From Halicephalobus mephisto (lineage: Eukaryota; Nematoda; Chromadorea; Rhabditida; Panagrolaimidae), in assembly GCA_009193035.1 (NCBI GenBank), contig SWDT01000010.1, positions 1 through 64,000 of the forward strand: a stretch of 64,000 nt of DNA. Direction: 5' to 3'. The translations under genes and the position numbers were made by a program. Each line of letters starts with the position of its first letter. Position 1 is the first letter of the stretch. The notes beneath the pieces were generated by a model. The model did no database searches and was not told the origin of the DNA. It worked only from the letters and a program-made list of their open reading frames with translations. Shown here piece after piece: positions 35,642 through 47,068 of the stretch.

Positions 35642-37618
35642 TCAAAAAACATTACACCCGTTGTGATTGAAAACTGTCCTTGTTTTTCCTGCAGGAGCAT
35701 AAACAATGAAATATTCGTTGAAAATCGTTTTTTGAAGATACTGTTTTGTTTGAACACAAGTAACTCCAAAAAACGGAGGAATCGTGCAGGCATAGTTCGT
35801 TCGACATCCGATTTTCCTATAAGTAAATCCTCCAATTTGACTGACACAGGCATCAGCTAACTTGTAATAAAGGTCATTCGAGGTCAAGGAGGAGGAAAAA
35901 GTTTTGTTCGACCCGATCGAGAGCATTCTCATTTCGTAATTTAAGTTGATTTGCGATATTGCTTCAGATGAAAGAAGACTAGAGATTTTCGGATAGTATG
36001 AATTAACTTTCGTTATCCTATTTTGTTTGTGAGGACTATTATAGGTCTCTTCCATCAGAGCTGTTTTGGATTTTTCCTGATCGAAACTCCAGTGTCTTGC
36101 GTGGACTACAATACCTTCGTTCGGGGGCATTTTGTAGCCGCTCAGATTTTCTTTGTAGAAATCAGTCCAATGAATCCAGACAGTTTCGACGAGACTAGTG
36201 TTGTAGACACTTTTCCCGTCCCAGGGAAAATCGCCAATGACAAGGGAGTTTAAAGTCCTTGCCATGTCGAAATCGTGGAAGTTCTTTCCTATTTGGCCGA
36301 TGGCAGCAAAGGAAGGATACTGGAAATAAGCTGTTTGTGGTCTTGATTTCCATAATTGAGAAAATTCAAAATGAAAATCTCCTCCAGAAGAAAGAAAAAT
36401 AAGATCGTCCACATCGTGAACTATGATGAAATCTGCAGCTTCTCGGTAGTTTATGAAACAATCATTCAAAGCCCCCACTTGGTCCCGAGTGGAAAGTTGG
36501 AGTTTTGCAGGAAATTCATCGACATCAGGCAACCACCAGTTGTGAAGGTCTATAAGACGAGCTTTTTCGTATTCTTGGAGCAAATTGTAAACTCCTTCCA
36601 AAGCACTAAGAAGGTAATAAGCTTGTCTGTTGACTCCGAAGTAGGCATAAGCCTCAATACTCAGGACAATCTGCTGGAATCTCTCGGCGAAATAAAGCGA
36701 CGAAACACAACTGACAACTGGCAACCGTTCCTTGATGGGATATCTGATGGGAATTTCGGAGAATATATTCACATCGTAATTCGGAAGTCCGAGAGAAAAG
36801 TGAATAGGATTCTCGACCGTCGAACAAGTGGCAACAAAAGTGTGGAGTTTACACAACTGAACAGGGACGTGAGCTGACCTCGGGGATGTCAAGGAAATGA
36901 GGGTGTGATTCGTTGCGTTTTTCGAGAAACAAGCCCAAGTGTTTTGTTTGGAAGTTTTCTGATCAGCTTTGAGGAGGATTGCTGCAGTGTTGTTTGTGTA
37001 ACTGAAAAAAGTACTTGTAAAAAATTTCTGATTTTTTAAAGTTACTCTAGTTATAAATTGAGAAAAATCTATCAAAACAGAGATAATTTATATTTGAGGA
37101 AATTCGACAGTAAGAAATTAGAAGTTTATAGAATACGGAATTTAGGGAAGAATTCTGAAATTTCCGAAATATTACAAGTTTTAGAATCATCTAAAATTGA
37201 GAATTTTAAAAGTTCCTAGAAATTTAGGTAAAAATAAATTTGTAAAATAGTCATTTATAATTTTTATAACAGTGAAATTACGATCTCGTGCTGATGGATG
37301 TCGATATAAAATTTTGTTTTTTAAAACATCTTACACGAAAAAGTTTTACACAAATTTTTTCTGTCAGTAAAAAAATTATTTTATACTAAACCATTTTTAA
37401 CAATATATTTCCCGTACAAATCTAATTTTTTTTAAACAAAAATCTCCAAAAAATTGTTTTTCAAAAACTCACAACTTGGAATTTCTAAAATACGTCACAG
37501 AACTGACAATAATCACAGTAGGTTCCCAAAATTCCATAAATTCCTTTATTAAATATATATTTAACAATATTGAAGTAGTAAGTAAGAATAAATATTTCCA
37601 AGAAAAAAATTTCCTCAT
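35642..37618 (-). CDS. GT92-family glycosyltransferase (DUF23)
   Basis: Exons 37618-37473 and 37001-35642 join in frame to 501 residues. A short basic cytosolic end (MRKFFSWK) precedes a signal-anchor helix (YLFLLTTSILLNIYL), giving type II Golgi topology. The GT92 domain then shows VPVQLCKLHTFVATCSTV, the donor-binding region around RLIDLHNWWLP, the DxD-type motif IIVHDVDDLIFL, and GIVVHARHW. Nematode GT92 enzymes such as GALT-1 add galactose to core fucose of N-glycans; the substrate of this one is not known. The first exon is outside the single long ORF and was found by frame and anchor topology; the 471 bp intron is longer than most here. Confidence 0.85.
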
Positions 37619-38551
37619 TTGTTAGCTTTAAGATTTCAAGATCAAAGTGAAGTTCATTACTTCCCGAAAGTTGTCTTTTGGCATCCAAACCAGTTGTGCT
37701 CGAGTTATATCCGGAAGTCATGACGAATTTCAGATTTTTTCTTGACAAAAAGAGGAAAACCGGTCAAGTCTAGTTTGGTAACTTTAAAAATAGAGGTCGA
37801 TTGTTTGAAGATAGTCATCTAGGGACACAAAAGTAATAAAAAAAGTGAATTAAAAATTTAAAAAATAAAATTCCTATTTCAGTTTATTTTATGAAAAATT
37901 TAATTGTTTAAAATTAATGAATTTTTTGGAAAATGTAATAATTTTTTTTTGAAGGTTTCTGAAAAATTCGATGATTTTTTGTCAAACATAAGTGAAATTT
38001 TTAAAAACAATAAAAAATTAAATAAAAACTTAATTTTCACTGAGGGAATTTTTAAAAATTATGATTTTAATGATTTTTAATATTAATGAAATTCTGCTTT
38101 AAACGAAGTTGAACATGTTCAGAAAATTCACAACGAAATATTTCGTAATATTCAAATTCCATCATGATATATTGAATTCATTTTTTACCTTTATTTTGAA
38201 ACATATTTATTCCAGAAATAAACCTCCACTGACGAGACTCCACTAATCCAGTACGAGAGGAAAACGTGAACCACGTCTTAATTCTACAACATGAGAAATG
38301 AGAAAATTTGTGAAAAAAAACAGATGTCTTCCACGAGATAAAAATCAAAAGAATTGTGATATTTCTTCAGTGATATTCAACTTTCTCAAATATTTTATCG
38401 GGGAATTTTTTATTTCGAAAGTCTGGCAGAACTAAAAAATCAAAAATGAAAAAAGCTTTTGAAGTTAACATAGGAGTGCTTTTGCTCAATATCAGTCGTC
38501 TTCATTTGCGTAGTTGAGTCCATTTTTGTCTATTGATTGATTTATTTCCAA
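37619..38551. other. Divergent upstream region of GT92 and RRM genes
   Basis: 930 bp between two divergent start codons; strongly AT-rich in the left half. Nothing specific recognised. Confidence 0.4.
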
Positions 38552-40486
38552 ATGTCAGAATTAAGTTCTTCTGAATTCATTAACAATCACAAACCTGATG
38601 ACATTTTGTAAGTTTTTTTAAAATGTTAAAATTCCACAAAATCCAGTGAAAAATTTTAGAGATTTTGAAAATTTTATAAAAATTTATAATTTTATAGAAA
38701 TTTATAATTTTATAGAAATTTATAATTTTATAGAAATTTATAATTTTATAAAAATTTATAATTTTAAATAATTTTTGAGAATTAACATCCGAAATTTTAA
38801 ATTCTACTTTTTTAGAAAATTTGGGAAATTCGTGTTGAGACGATTTCGCAAGAACTTATTTTTTATGATTATCATAAGATTTTACAAAAGATTTTAGGAT
38901 TTTTCAGAATCCAATAAGAAATCCTAAAATTTTCGGAAATTTCATAATTTCTAAAAATCAGAAATTTTTTAAATTACTTAAATTTAACAATTCTGAAAAT
39001 TTGTCTGGAGAATTTCGTAACGATTTTTGTATCAAATTTCTACAGTAATATGATTTTTGCTCACGGAATTTCGTTTTAGCAACGCTGTTATTAAAGTAAA
39101 GGATGTCAGTAAAGTCGAAAAATACAATCGTACTTACATCAATTTCCTGACTTCTGATGGAATCGACGGAGTTGTTTACTGTAAAGCAATTTGCAATTTG
39201 AAAACCATTTCTCAAGATCACGTGGCTTTGACACAGATAAAAATGGATCGGAACAAAGGTCCGAAGAACATGCTCAACTATGACTTGGTGTTGACGAATA
39301 ATTCCAAAGCTACAGTAATCTGTAGAAACGAGATGAAAGCGAATGTGAAGGTCTATCCTCCAACAAGAACAAACTTTGATGATCAGCGTTCCGAAAATGG
39401 AGATAGATATGAACGAAAAAGTAATTATGCTTCATCTGTTTCTTCCAAACGTCAAAATGCTTCAAAAAATCCTGCGAGTAAGTTGAAATAAACAAATTCC
39501 TTTGTGATTAAACAATTTCAGCCTACGGTACTTTGTTGGAAGATTTCGAAATCATAGAACTCGAAGATGAAGAAAACAAGTTAGTGAAGTACTACAAATC
39601 CGTTATCCGTACGGATAAAGGAGAAGAAATCCCGGTTGCTGTCAACGTAAAAGTCAAACTTCCGATGATTCTTCGTAAAAACTACAAAATTTCGGTTTTC
39701 GGAGGTAATGTAGAACTTGATAATGTACAAGGAAAAATTATAACGAATAAAAACCAAATCTACTTTGAAGGAATCGAAGACGACGATCTACAGAAAACCC
39801 AAGATTCTGTTTCTCAACAGAAACAAGAAATATGTAAAGAACACAAACAACAGACTTTTGTAAATGACAAAAAAGAAGTTAAACTTGATTCAGAAGTTGA
39901 GAAAACCGAGGAGTCTGATAATCCTCCTCAGGAAATATATTCTATTTCAGGAAATAAAAAAGAAGAAAAACTTCATACATCGGCTTTAGTGAATCCAATC
40001 ACTCCTGATTTCGGTCTGATGTCAACTAATAAAGTAGTAAATTCTTCTATGACATGTGTTCATGTCGAGAATTTGCATCCTGAAGTTAATGAAATTCAAT
40101 TGTTTAACAAATTCAGTACTGTTGGTTTCGTCACCTCCGTATTTATCCATCGTGATCCCAATAATGGTAAATCTCTGGGTTACGCTGAAATCAACTTCCA
40201 AAATCACAATAGTGCTCAACGAGCTGTGAACATGGAAGATAAGATGATGAATGGCAATCCTATCGTCGTCAAATGGTCAAATCGACCACTTGCGTATATT
40301 CAACCAACTTCACAATTACCGTCAGCATCACAAATTCCTCGTTTTCATCAGCCTTATCTACATCCGCCTGTTCATCCTTATTCCAATTATATTCTACAAA
40401 CATCTTCCAACTTTGTTCGTTTTCCACCACCACCACCACTATTTGCGCCAAAATCGAATTTCCAACCAATACGTAAATTCAAATAA
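38552..40486 (+). CDS. RNA-binding protein with one RRM and Pro-rich tail
   Basis: Exons 38552-38607, 39080-39477 and 39522-40486 join in frame to 472 residues. Two N-terminal stretches of beta-rich sequence (about residues 20-100 and 155-230) resemble each other loosely and have no family I recognise. An acidic, lysine-rich linker leads to an RRM at about residues 335-415: TCVHVENLHPEVNEIQLFNK (RNP2 region) and GKSLGYAEINFQN (RNP1, with Tyr and Ile in place of the usual Phe pair), most like RRMs of poly(A)-binding proteins. The tail is rich in Pro, Ser, Gln and Tyr and ends in a basic RKFK. It probably binds mRNA in cytoplasm or germ granules; that role is inference. Confidence 0.8.
38670..38770. 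repeat. 18 bp tandem repeat in the first intron of the RRM gene
   Basis: About five copies of TTTATAATTTTATAGAAA in direct tandem. Confidence 0.8.
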
Positions 40487-40893
40487 CTTTAAAAAACTTA
40501 AAAATAATCTTTCATTGCTCAAAATTACTTTTGTTAAGAAAAGGTAGAAAATAAATGAAAAAATAAAAGAAATATGAAAATTAAAATTATAAAAAAAATA
40601 AAAATCGAAATTCTCAGATCAGTTCGAAATGGAATAAATAACCACGACGTTACATAGATCCAGTTATCCGTTATCCATTTCTACGATACTTTTATTATTT
40701 TTATTTCTTAATGAAATAAATAGGAATGTTAGAAAATCACAAATAATACATCCATTATTCTTTTTCAACGTTCATCTGTGTCTCGACGCGAATGATGTCG
40801 AGCACACGTTTTTTATTTTTAATATATCACTTATATTTCTATTTTTCTCAATTTTTGAATAATTTCCACTATTTTTGGCATCCCTAAACTACT

Positions 40894-43800
40894 ATGTTTA
40901 GTTATGATGACTATGAATGGGTCAATCAAAAGGATAAAGAAAATGTTAATTTAGAAGAATCCGAAAACCTCGAAGACAAGAAACTTGACAAAGATGTCCC
41001 AATTTATGCTTTATCTCTAGATCCCGGTCAATTGAAACCTGCAGGATATGTCGAAGAAGTCCTTCCTCCAAGTCAGCATATCAAGTTATTTTTGCCGTTT
41101 TTCATTGAAGAAATCCAGCCGGGATATGTCCTCCAGCATCCTACGTTCTTTGGATTCAGTGGGTTTCTTCTTTATATACTGTAGTAATTCATTTGTTGCA
41201 GATAAAACAGATGCTGAAATGTTGGAAGAAGTCCTCAGAATTGAAAACGAAGACAAACGATGTCAAACTTTGTTTAGGATTCTGATGTACGCTTTGGATG
41301 ATGTCAACATTGCCTGCGCTTTTGCAGAATGGTTTCTCGACTACAGTCAAGTTACAGATGACATGAAGGAACTCTTCTGGCTACGATCCGTGGATAAAGA
41401 GGCCTTTGCTGTATATGAATATCACATTCTCGGAATCGGAAACGAGAAAAGTCACAAGGACAATGTTGATCGAATCGCTGGATTCTTGTATCTCGATGAA
41501 ATCATTCATTATCTATTGCATCTTGCTGGAGATTCTCAGTACCACCAGATTGGCAATGAAATTGAAATCATTTGGAATCAGAAAACTCAATTTGGTAAGG
41601 TATTTTCTTAAATGTTTGGATTTTAAGCCTTTTATAGCCCGTTGGAAGGCCAGGAATCTTCTTCTACTCCGGTTGATGCATGCCGATTCTTCTAAAAAGT
41701 GTGTCAAATTTTGGTTCAATGAATTTCTTGTTGCTCTAGATCGTCATCCAAAAACTAGACCTATTGCTGCTTATTTGGAACCTGATTACAAATTCATCAA
41801 TGAAAAATACAAAATCCATCTGAAAACCCTTTGTGTACCTATCAGGCTTGAGTATGATTTAGTTGATGAATCCGACATTCCGAACGAGCCTCGACCACAA
41901 GTTAACTTTGGCAGTCGACTTGACTTTAGTGAATGTGTTATAGGGGACAATTACGTCTTACGAAATTATCAAGAAGAACTTGCTGCCAAAGCCAAAAAAG
42001 GAACTAACACTATTATTTGTGCTCCAACAGGATCTGGCAAGACTTATGTGGCCCTGGATATCATTGTGAATCATCTACGTCTGAAGCGACAGTATCATCA
42101 AACCGGTAGAGTTGTCCTTTTCGCACCTACAATTCCACTTGTCGAACAACAACATCGAAGAATCCAGAGCAAAGTCGGATCGGAATTCCTCGTCACTAAG
42201 ATGTCTGGAGCGGAAAAGACTCTCACGATGGACAAGAAGAATATTCAAGCCGCTACAGTAATGGTTGGTGATATCTGTGTGATGACTCCACAGATCTTCG
42301 TTAACATGCTCTCAACTCCTTTGAAGAAGCAGAAACTCTACATTGTTGACTTCACTTTGATGGTTTTTGATGAGTGCCATCATTGCATCAGTAACCACCC
42401 TTACAACGTGATCATGGACATTGTTCGAAAGTCGAAAATTAAACCTCAAATTGTTGGATTAACTGCCTCTGTCGGAACCGGAAAGGCGTAAGTTTAATTT
42501 TATTTTTATTTAAAAATTAATTTTCTACAGACGAGGAATTCGGTCTTTTGATTGCGAAGCTATTATGGAACACATCTTTGGGCTTTGTGCAAGAATGAAT
42601 GCTACGACTGTCACGTCCATCAGAAATCCAGAAAACTTGAAAGAACTTCGAAATATCGTCCCAGCTCCAACTGATGAATTCATCAAGATGCCTCCAAAGA
42701 TTCCTGACAAATTTGCGAACACTCTGGCTCTCTTTATGGATAACGTTCAGAAAGATTTATACAGTATTCTGGTGACATTTGCTAATGGTGAACTCAAGAA
42801 ACGAATCGAGCCTAAATTTTGTTTACCGTTGGAAGAAAAAAGTAATTCAATGAATGGAAACTGTAAGGCTAGTCCTAAATTCCGCAATGACCTGGCTATT
42901 TTGAAGAATCTGGTCGAGAAACTTGGTATTCATAACAAACAAGACCGAAGTCTTTGTTTGAAGCTGATTTCTGTGTTGGAAAAATGCTACTGTGTTCTGA
43001 AGATGAATGAATTATTTCCTGCAAGATTAGCATTGGCGTTTCTGGAGGAAGAATTTTCTGATTTCGAAGAAGTACACGTTACTCAAAACACTACTCTGTC
43101 GTCTTTACGGTTAGAAATACTAAAATCTGTCACTGACGATTTAAACGGTAAAAATTAATTATTTTTAAATAATTTGTTTTTTAGAAACATTAAACAAACT
43201 TGAAATAAATGCACGGGAATCTGAAAACAAACCTATTTTAATGAAACTTTTCGAAATTATTCGTGAGCAATACGTCGAAGAACCTAAATCTAGAATTCTT
43301 ATTTTTGTCGATTTGCGGAAGGCTGCTGCTCAAATGTGCAACTATCTCGGAACAAGCCAAACGATCACGTCAACATTTGGACGAAACCGTGTTGGTTATA
43401 TTACAAGTTCGAATCAGACTGCTTTCAAATTCGGTCAATCTCGTGATGAACAAAATACAATTTTAAAGAAATTCGACAACGGTGAAATTAACATCTTGAT
43501 CGCTACATCTGTCGCTGAAGAAGGATTGGATATTGCTTCTTGTAACCTCGTCATCAAATACAATAGTGTTGGAAGCGAAAAATCATTTATCCAAAGAAAA
43601 GGTAAAAATTCTAAACAAATTTAAATTATGTTTTCTTTAGGTCGTGCTAGAGCTGAATTCAGTCGTTCGATTTTACTTACTTTTGAGCAATATGTTGAAC
43701 AAACTGAGTTTCTGAACATGCAGAGATCGTATTATATGAATTTATGCGTTGAGAAGTTGCAAGACATGAGGGAACTTGAAGTCGTCGAAAGAGTAAGTAA

Positions 43801-44492
43801 TATTACAGTAATACTCCATGATGATTTTAGATTAATGGAATTAAAATTAAAATGCTCAAAGAAGAAGAGTTAAAAGAAGCTCAGAAGAAAAATCGCTTAT
43901 ATGATATCTATAATGTTATTTGTATGACTTGTCACAAGTATATTTGCAAAACTACAGAAGTTCGTTTACTTCAACCAAGTCACGTTATTGTTTGCCGTAG
44001 GGATTGTTGGCAAGATACAACCATCAGACGTAAGAAAGGAGTAAGATTATTTTGTTTTTTAAGAACTTGTTTATTACTTTTCAGGGTTATAACGGAGCGG
44101 CAGGATTGTTTTGTGGAAATTGGCACTGTAAATGTGGACAAATAATCGGTGAAGTCATTAAATATGCAGAAATATTTCTCCCAACTTTGTCGAAAGATGG
44201 ATTTCGTCTTGAAAATACAAAAGGAGAACTAGTTGAAATACAGAATAAGTTCCGTACTTGGACTATGATTATGGAATGCTTCTTCTATGTGCCCCCAGTT
44301 TTATCTGAGGATATTGTGGGTTTTTTTAATTAAAAACTATTTTGGGCTTTTTTATTTTAGCGTAACATGGTTGGGTCTTTGGATGAGTATGACGACATTT
44401 TCAAAACGGCAACTTTATGTGAACTCGACAATTTAGAAGAAATGATGAAAATCCGTCCAAAATCGATTGTGCCTAAATCGCAGATGATATGA
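40894..44492 (+). CDS. Dicer-related helicase (RIG-I-like receptor family, DRH)
   Basis: Nine exons (40894-41158, 41202-41594, 41638-42487, 42531-43147, 43185-43601, 43641-43792, 43831-44040, 44085-44315, 44361-44492) give 1088 residues in frame. The N-terminal 300 residues are a divergent helical region. The helicase core has ICAPTGSGKT (about 347), FAPTIPLVEQQ, VFDECHH (about 463), LTASVG, a long helical insertion typical of RIG-I/Dicer helicases, ILIFVDLRKAA, TSVAEEGLDIAS (about 816) and motif VI QRKGRARAEF. The C-terminal regulatory domain keeps zinc-binding cysteines (CMTCHKYIC, VCRRDCW, CGNWHCKCG). This is the DRH-1/DRH-3 family: DRH-1 senses viral dsRNA with Dicer, DRH-3 serves endogenous 22G-RNA synthesis. 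I cannot decide between them. The coding stop at 44490-44492 is followed by an intron and exon that keep the frame. Confidence 0.9.
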
Positions 44493-44561
44493 TGGAATAT
44501 TGTTAGTTTTGTTTTTGAACAATTTTCGTAGTTATTTTACTAATTAGCTGAATCGTTTCAG

Positions 44562-44669
44562 TTTTATCAGATGACCTTCATTAATCAAAAGAATGAACTT
44601 CACCCTGTAATTCTTGGCTCTGATGCAAATGACCTCGACAACCTTGGCCAAGGTTACTTTTTTCCATGA
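44562..44669 (+). other. Frame-preserving exon downstream of the DRH stop
   Basis: After the TGA at 44490, three more sense codons lead to a GTTAGT donor (44502), and a TTTCAG acceptor (44556-44561) opens a 35-codon exon (starting FYQMTFINQKNELHPVILGS) that ends in TGA at 44669. The phase matches the DRH frame exactly. It may be an old or alternative C-terminal exon cut off by a new stop, a readthrough extension, or a 3'UTR exon. Confidence 0.5.
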
Positions 44670-45290
44670 AAATAAGAAACACTTTCTCCAATTTGGAGTT
44701 TTTTCAATTTCCAATTTTCTACTTTTTTGATCTTTTGAACTTCTTTATTAAAAATAAATTGTTTTTGGCAATGACCCCGAAATCAAAACATCATCAAAGA
44801 CCAAAAACGTGGAGTTTTGATTGTTTTTCACAATTAAACCAGTTTCATAATATTCGTCAACCCAATGGGGTGATTTCAGGAACCCCATAAATTTTCACCC
44901 ATGATAAAAATAGTTGATGTGTGATAATCTATAAAACAAAAGTGATTTCTTTGTTTCTCAGAACAATTTCACCTTTTTTCTTCGTAAAAAAACTTTTTTC
45001 AAGTTTTATCAATCATGTGTCTTTGTCTGACTCCAAATAAAGGGGGACACGAGACGTAAGAATCCTATTTATTTTTTAAACGGAAGTTTTTTAAACTTTA
45101 AATTGATAACAATCAGTAACACATGAATCCGGTCGAATATAATCCCGCCTTTTGGCAAGGTTCCGGTAACTTTTAAAAAAAATTATTGTTGTTCCATGTC
45201 CGTCATACCACTTTCGTCTTTTTGCGTGTTTCAAAAATTCAGATTTCTTTTAATTTGTATTTTATTCTTTAGTTTTCAGGTAACTTGGAA

Positions 45291-45479
45291 ATGTTTCTGG
45301 GAAAATTTCTGTTTGTTATTTCGTTATTTGTCATATTCCTAACTTCTGAAGCGGCACTTCCAGAATACAAAGCAATGTCCCCAGCTATGGCCAATTTTTG
45401 TCTTATCCGGCCAAGTATCTGCAAAAATGCCTTCGATGGAATCAAATCAGATTCCACTGATCATGATTATTACCGGTAA
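45291..45479 (+). CDS. Small secreted peptide, unknown function
   Basis: A 62-residue product from the ATG at 45291. The ATG lies 11 bases after a TTTTCAG that looks like a trans-splice acceptor. Residues 1-21 are a clear signal peptide (LFVISLFVIFLTSEA). The mature part of about 40 residues has two cysteines (NFCLIRPSIC, five residues between) and a charged C-terminus. AATAAA lies at 45510. It could be a cysteine-looped peptide hormone, neuropeptide-like or defence peptide; I do not recognise it. The final TACCGGTAAAC could also be a splice donor, in which case more exons would exist. Confidence 0.6.
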   Translation: MFLGKFLFVISLFVIFLTSEAALPEYKAMSPAMANFCLIRPSICKNAFDGIKSDSTDHDYYR

Positions 45480-45733
45480 ACATTTTGTTAGAGAATTTGT
45501 ACAAATTTTTAATAAAGATTTTTTAATTTTTATAATTTGAAACCAAATTTTGATTCATTTTCAAAATTAATAAAATCCACCCGCTAATTTGAAAAGTAAA
45601 AACAAATTAGAGGATAATCTGGATTGATAGCAGTGGGACCAACGAAAATTAATCTCAAAAAATGGGATGTCCTGTAGGTCTGGCATCCAGTGCCCGCACT
45701 CACTCGGCTAGTTACAACCATTCCAATCATGAG

Positions 45734-46663
45734 CTACACCTTCTGTTGATTTCGACTTAGAATTGATCGTACATCTGATGTAAACCTGAGAGCATCTAGA
45801 AACGGTAACAAGTTGAGTAGACAAGTGTCTGCTGGATCCCAAAACCATGATTTGATAGGAATCGCGTTTTCTGAAAAGATCGAGATGACCATTTGAAAGT
45901 AATTCTTAATAAACTCACGAGTGAAATTACGGTAAGCCGCTGGAGAGTTGTCCAAAATAAAAATAGACGAAAGGTCATTGTGAAGGGAACTGAGATCCTT
46001 GGAATAACCGGTAAAATCTACCGTGCAATGTTGCCGGAAATACCTTCTGGAGAACAGCCCACGTCCTCTATCTAGTTTGTCAGCCACAGCAGTGCCGTAA
46101 ATCTCCATAGAAGCAGTAAATATCACCAGATCGTACCACTGGGAAACCACCGTCAGAAAGTAATCGACATGAGGCCTCAGATGAACGAAAAATCTGACGG
46201 GTTGTCGGTCTATCGTAACTTTGAGGATGAAATCTGGAGGAGTTCCAGCCTTCACCATCGGCCTCATAACGCCATCATGGTGGGAGTGGATGAGGGTTTC
46301 ATCCAGGTCTAGAACTAGAATCTTCTTCTTCACTATCACTGAAACAAAACCGTCAGGGGGAATTTCGAAACGAGAAGTACTTACATAACCTCTGGGACGT
46401 TAATGGGGACAACGGCATCTGCCCGTAAGTCACGTATTGATATTTGTGGTACTAAAAAGGCCATTTATACCAAAATTTTATATGAAACTCACTTTTCTTG
46501 TTTGTTTTCTCCAGATGAATAAGACTGCGTTCCAAAGCCAGAGAAACCACAACGCAATCCTCGACAAAAAACCCTTAATTCCGATGACAACAAAGTTTTC
46601 GGATTTCTGAACAACTTGACGTCGACTCCCGTTTGGTGTACGTGTTAGCATCCGACCATTCAT
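45734..46663 (-). CDS. cnep-1: Nuclear envelope phosphatase CTDNEP1/Dullard (CNEP-1)
   Basis: Exons 46663-46493, 46451-46385, 46338-45919 and 45870-45734 join in frame to 264 residues. The N-terminal part has a membrane-associated helix ([15 protein letters not shown]), then a linker with [11 protein letters not shown] like the human protein. The HAD/CTD phosphatase domain has the DLDETLIHS nucleophile motif, [49 protein letters not shown], and [15 protein letters not shown]. The tail [15 protein letters not shown] matches CTDNEP1 closely. CNEP-1 dephosphorylates lipin at the nuclear envelope and ER, limiting membrane synthesis. The last intron (45871-45918) is 48 bp, a multiple of three, without a stop. 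It lies head-to-head with PIG-A, 405 bp apart. Confidence 0.93.
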
Positions 46664-47068
46664 TCTGACTAGTAGCCGGATCTACCCTGTAAGTATTTCC
46701 TCAATTCAAATTAACCGAATCAAACACGGATAAAAATCAAAATAATTCACTTCAAAGCAATAAAAATTCCAATAAGATCACATGGAGGTTGATGAACACT
46801 ACTTCCTCCTGATGCTGAATAAATTTAAAAAATAAATCATAATTTCCTTTTTTAGGAAATTAGTCAAAACTTTGGCCGGATTTTTTGCAGACAATTTTGC
46901 CAAGCAGGAACGTGCTTTCGTGGCAGGAGAAAAATGATCAAAGCTAACAAACTGGTCAAATGTCTGTTTCTTTCTGGATTATCGGGTAAATTTAAATATC
47001 ATCCAAACCCATGACTAAAGTGCTTTATTGTTAATTTCATTGATGGGGGTTATACGGAATCCAAAAGT
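46664..47068. promoter_or_regulatory. Bidirectional upstream region of cnep-1 and piga-1
   Basis: 405 bp between divergent start codons of two ER-linked housekeeping genes; a likely shared promoter. No specific site recognised. Confidence 0.45.

Noticed and set aside
39310..40476. Several ORFs antisense to the RRM gene exons
   Set aside because: They are shadows of a spliced gene with clear RRM motifs on the plus strand.
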